Shown here piece after piece: positions 5,570-6,959 of a DNA stretch of 6,959 nucleotides (position 1 is the first letter of the stretch; each line of letters begins with the position of its first letter). A model generated the notes under the pieces. The model was not told the origin of the DNA. It did not search any database and worked only from the letters and a program-made list of their open reading frames with translations. The position numbers were made by a program, and so were the translations under genes. The DNA is from Rubrobacter sp. Lineage in GTDB: Bacteria > Actinomycetota > Rubrobacteria > Rubrobacterales > Rubrobacteraceae. The stretch is from contig JACDGB010000091.1 in assembly GCA_013815485.1 (NCBI GenBank), forward strand, positions 1 to 6,959, in the 5' to 3' direction.

Positions 5570-6940
5570 TTACTCCTCCACTCGATGGACGCCGATCCTA
5601 TCGCCGTTCTCGCCGACCTCCGCCCCGTAGAGGTCTTCACCGTCCTCGTCGGGGGCGTCCTTGTATGTGGTGAGGCCGGCGATGAGCGCGCCGCGCTCCA
5701 CGATTCCTTCCAGATGGCCGTTCTCGCCGACGACGGCGACCGGCGCGTCCCGCTCCACGAACAGCGGCAATATCTCTCTTAGCGGCGCGTCCCGCCGCAC
5801 CCGACCCGCCGTCTCGTCCACCGCGGGCCGTAGCTCGCGCTCGTTGCGTTCGTCGAGCCGCGCCACTTCCTCGGCTTCGGCGATGCCCACCAGACGCCGC
5901 TCCTGATCCACCACGAAGATGAAGGAGAGACCGGCCTGCTTCATCCGGCGCAGGACGGTACGCGGTCCCTCGTCGGCGTAGGCGACCTCGCGGGCTTTGA
6001 CCATCACGCTCTCGGCGGGACGGACCTTCGCGTAGTCAACGTCCTCGACGAAGCGCTGGACGTAATCGTCTGCGGGTTCGCGCAGGATGTGCTCCGGGGA
6101 TCCGATCTGGACGATCTCGCCGTCCTTCATGATCGCCACCCGGTGCCCGAGACGCAATGCCTCGTCCAAATCGTGGGTGACGAAGACGACCGTGCGCTGG
6201 ACCTCACCCTGGATGGAGAGGAAAAGGTTCTGCATGTCACGACGGATCAGGGGGTCAAGCGCCGAGAATGGCTCATCCATGAGCAAAATCTCCTGCTCCG
6301 TGGCGAGCGCCCGCGCCAGCCCGACGCGCTGCTGCATGCCGCCGGAGAGCTCTACTATCAGCTTCTCGCCCTGTCCTTCGAGACCGACCATGTCGAGCGT
6401 CTCCTCCGCGCTCTTGCGGCGTTTCTCTTTCGGGACGCCCTGAATCTCAAGTCCGAAGGAAATGTTATCCAGCACGGTGCGGTTCGGGAGGAGTCCGAAA
6501 TTCTGGAAGACCATCCCGATCTTCTTGCGGCGCACCTCCCGGAGCTGTTTGGACGACATCCCGGAGATATGATCGCTGCCCAGATGAATGTCGCCTTCTG
6601 TGGGTTCGATCAGGCGGTTTATCGCCCGGAGCAGCGTGGATTTTCCGCTCCCGGAGAGACCGATGATAACGAAGATCTCCCCCCGATATACCTCGAAGTC
6701 CGCCTCGTAGACCCCGATAGTAGAGCCTGTCTCCTTCTCTACTTCGGCCTTGCTCTTGCCCGAACGCCGCATCTGGAGGGCCTGATTGCCTCGTCGTCCG
6801 AAAACCACCGAGCAGTTCTGTACCCGGATGATCGGCTCCCGGCCCCTATTTTCTGCTTCCGTGACCTGTCTCCCCGCCTCGCTTGCTACACATAAATGAA
6901 AGGCTTGCAACGTACAGCCCTGCTCACAGTCGGCAACCAA
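5570..6940 (-). CDS. Glycine betaine/proline betaine-type ABC transporter ATPase with tandem CBS domains (ProV/OpuAA family); start uncertain
   Basis: 456 codons from a TTG at 6940; positions below are approximate. The family match begins near residue 35 (EPIIRVQNCSVVFG). The ProV-specific insert ALQMRRSGKSKAEVEKETG (54-72) precedes Walker A GLSGSGKST (94-102). Then come MVFQNFGLLPNRTVLDN with Q-loop Q146, signature LSGGMQQR (198-205), Walker B ILLMDEP (218-224), D-loop SALD and switch H256. All ATP-binding and hydrolysis motifs are intact. Two CBS repeats follow (about 310-362 and 370-423), then an acidic tail (DAPDEDGEDLYGAEVGEN). In OpuA-type transporters CBS modules with anionic tails gate activity by ionic strength or bound nucleotide. 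The start is unclear: the frame is open to the right window edge, the first 34 residues resemble no family member and have three cysteines (C5, C9, C17), there is no ATG or GTG before the domain, and TTG at 6910 is an alternative. A start beyond the window is possible. Confidence 0.93.
   Translation of the reverse strand: MVADCEQGCTLQAFHLCVASEAGRQVTEAENRGREPIIRVQNCSVVFGRRGNQALQMRRSGKSKAEVEKETGSTIGVYEADFEVYRGEIFVIIGLSGSGKSTLLRAINRLIEPTEGDIHLGSDHISGMSSKQLREVRRKKIGMVFQNFGLLPNRTVLDNISFGLEIQGVPKEKRRKSAEETLDMVGLEGQGEKLIVELSGGMQQRVGLARALATEQEILLMDEPFSALDPLIRRDMQNLFLSIQGEVQRTVVFVTHDLDEALRLGHRVAIMKDGEIVQIGSPEHILREPADDYVQRFVEDVDYAKVRPAESVMVKAREVAYADEGPRTVLRRMKQAGLSFIFVVDQERRLVGIAEAEEVARLDERNERELRPAVDETAGRVRRDAPLREILPLFVERDAPVAVVGENGHLEGIVERGALIAGLTTYKDAPDEDGEDLYGAEVGENGDRIGVHRVEE
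5573..5579 (-). promoter_or_regulatory. Shine-Dalgarno of the permease gene, embedded in the end of the ATPase gene
   Basis: Minus strand reads GGAGGAG, encoding the last Glu-Glu of the ATPase, then TAA, three bases and the permease ATG. The 6-nt spacing is near ideal and the overlap implies translational coupling of the two transporter subunits. Confidence 0.8.
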
Positions 6941-6959
6941 AATGCTTTGTAGACTACCC

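Noticed and set aside
6089..6895. 268-codon open frame on the plus strand
   Set aside because: Antisense to the ABC ATPase, whose motifs are all intact; the translation shows no motif of its own.
6905..6940. Promoter-like TTGGTT and TTGCAA boxes upstream of the ATPase domain
   Set aside because: No -10 element better than three of six consensus matches follows at 16-18 nt, and they may lie inside the coding frame.

Overview
The window is GC-rich, and every gene I accept lies on the minus strand, so transcription runs from high to low coordinates. It carries a complete glycine-betaine/proline-betaine-type (ProU/OpuA) ABC uptake locus followed by a two-gene module of uncertain function. The GC-rich codon use, GTG and possibly TTG starts, and twin-arginine-like lipoprotein leader would fit a Gram-positive high-GC bacterium such as a Rubrobacter-like actinobacterium. 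That placement is inference; there is no rRNA or other marker gene here to confirm it.

Layout in order of transcription. (1) About 6940-5570: ATPase of the OpuAA/ProV family with tandem CBS domains and an acidic tail; its start is uncertain because the frame stays open to the right window edge. (2) 5566-4646: ProW/OpuAB-type permease, coupled to the ATPase by a stop-3 nt-ATG junction. (3) 4558-3638, 3531-2632 and 2622-1729: three different OpuAC-like substrate-binding lipoproteins in a row. A perfect 13-bp stem-loop (3571-3600) lies between the first and second. The third has changed several motifs around the presumed ligand pocket. After a gap of about 150 nt come (4) 1578-820, a nucleotidyltransferase-fold protein, and (5) 816-1, a calcineurin-like metallophosphoesterase truncated by the left window edge. 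These last two are joined by a second stop-3 nt-ATG junction.

How the genes work together. The ATPase dimer and permease form one import engine, with the CBS module and acidic tail as a probable ionic-strength or nucleotide sensor. Three membrane-anchored binding proteins appear to feed this single engine, which would broaden substrate range or adjust affinity. The stem-loop behind the first binding-protein gene is well placed to raise its dose relative to its neighbours. The nucleotidyltransferase/metallophosphoesterase pair is the least understood part and the best candidate for an undescribed activity, but nothing in the sequence ties it functionally to betaine uptake.

No tRNA, rRNA, CRISPR array, insertion sequence or origin was recognised. 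No stretch longer than 300 bases lacks a gene.
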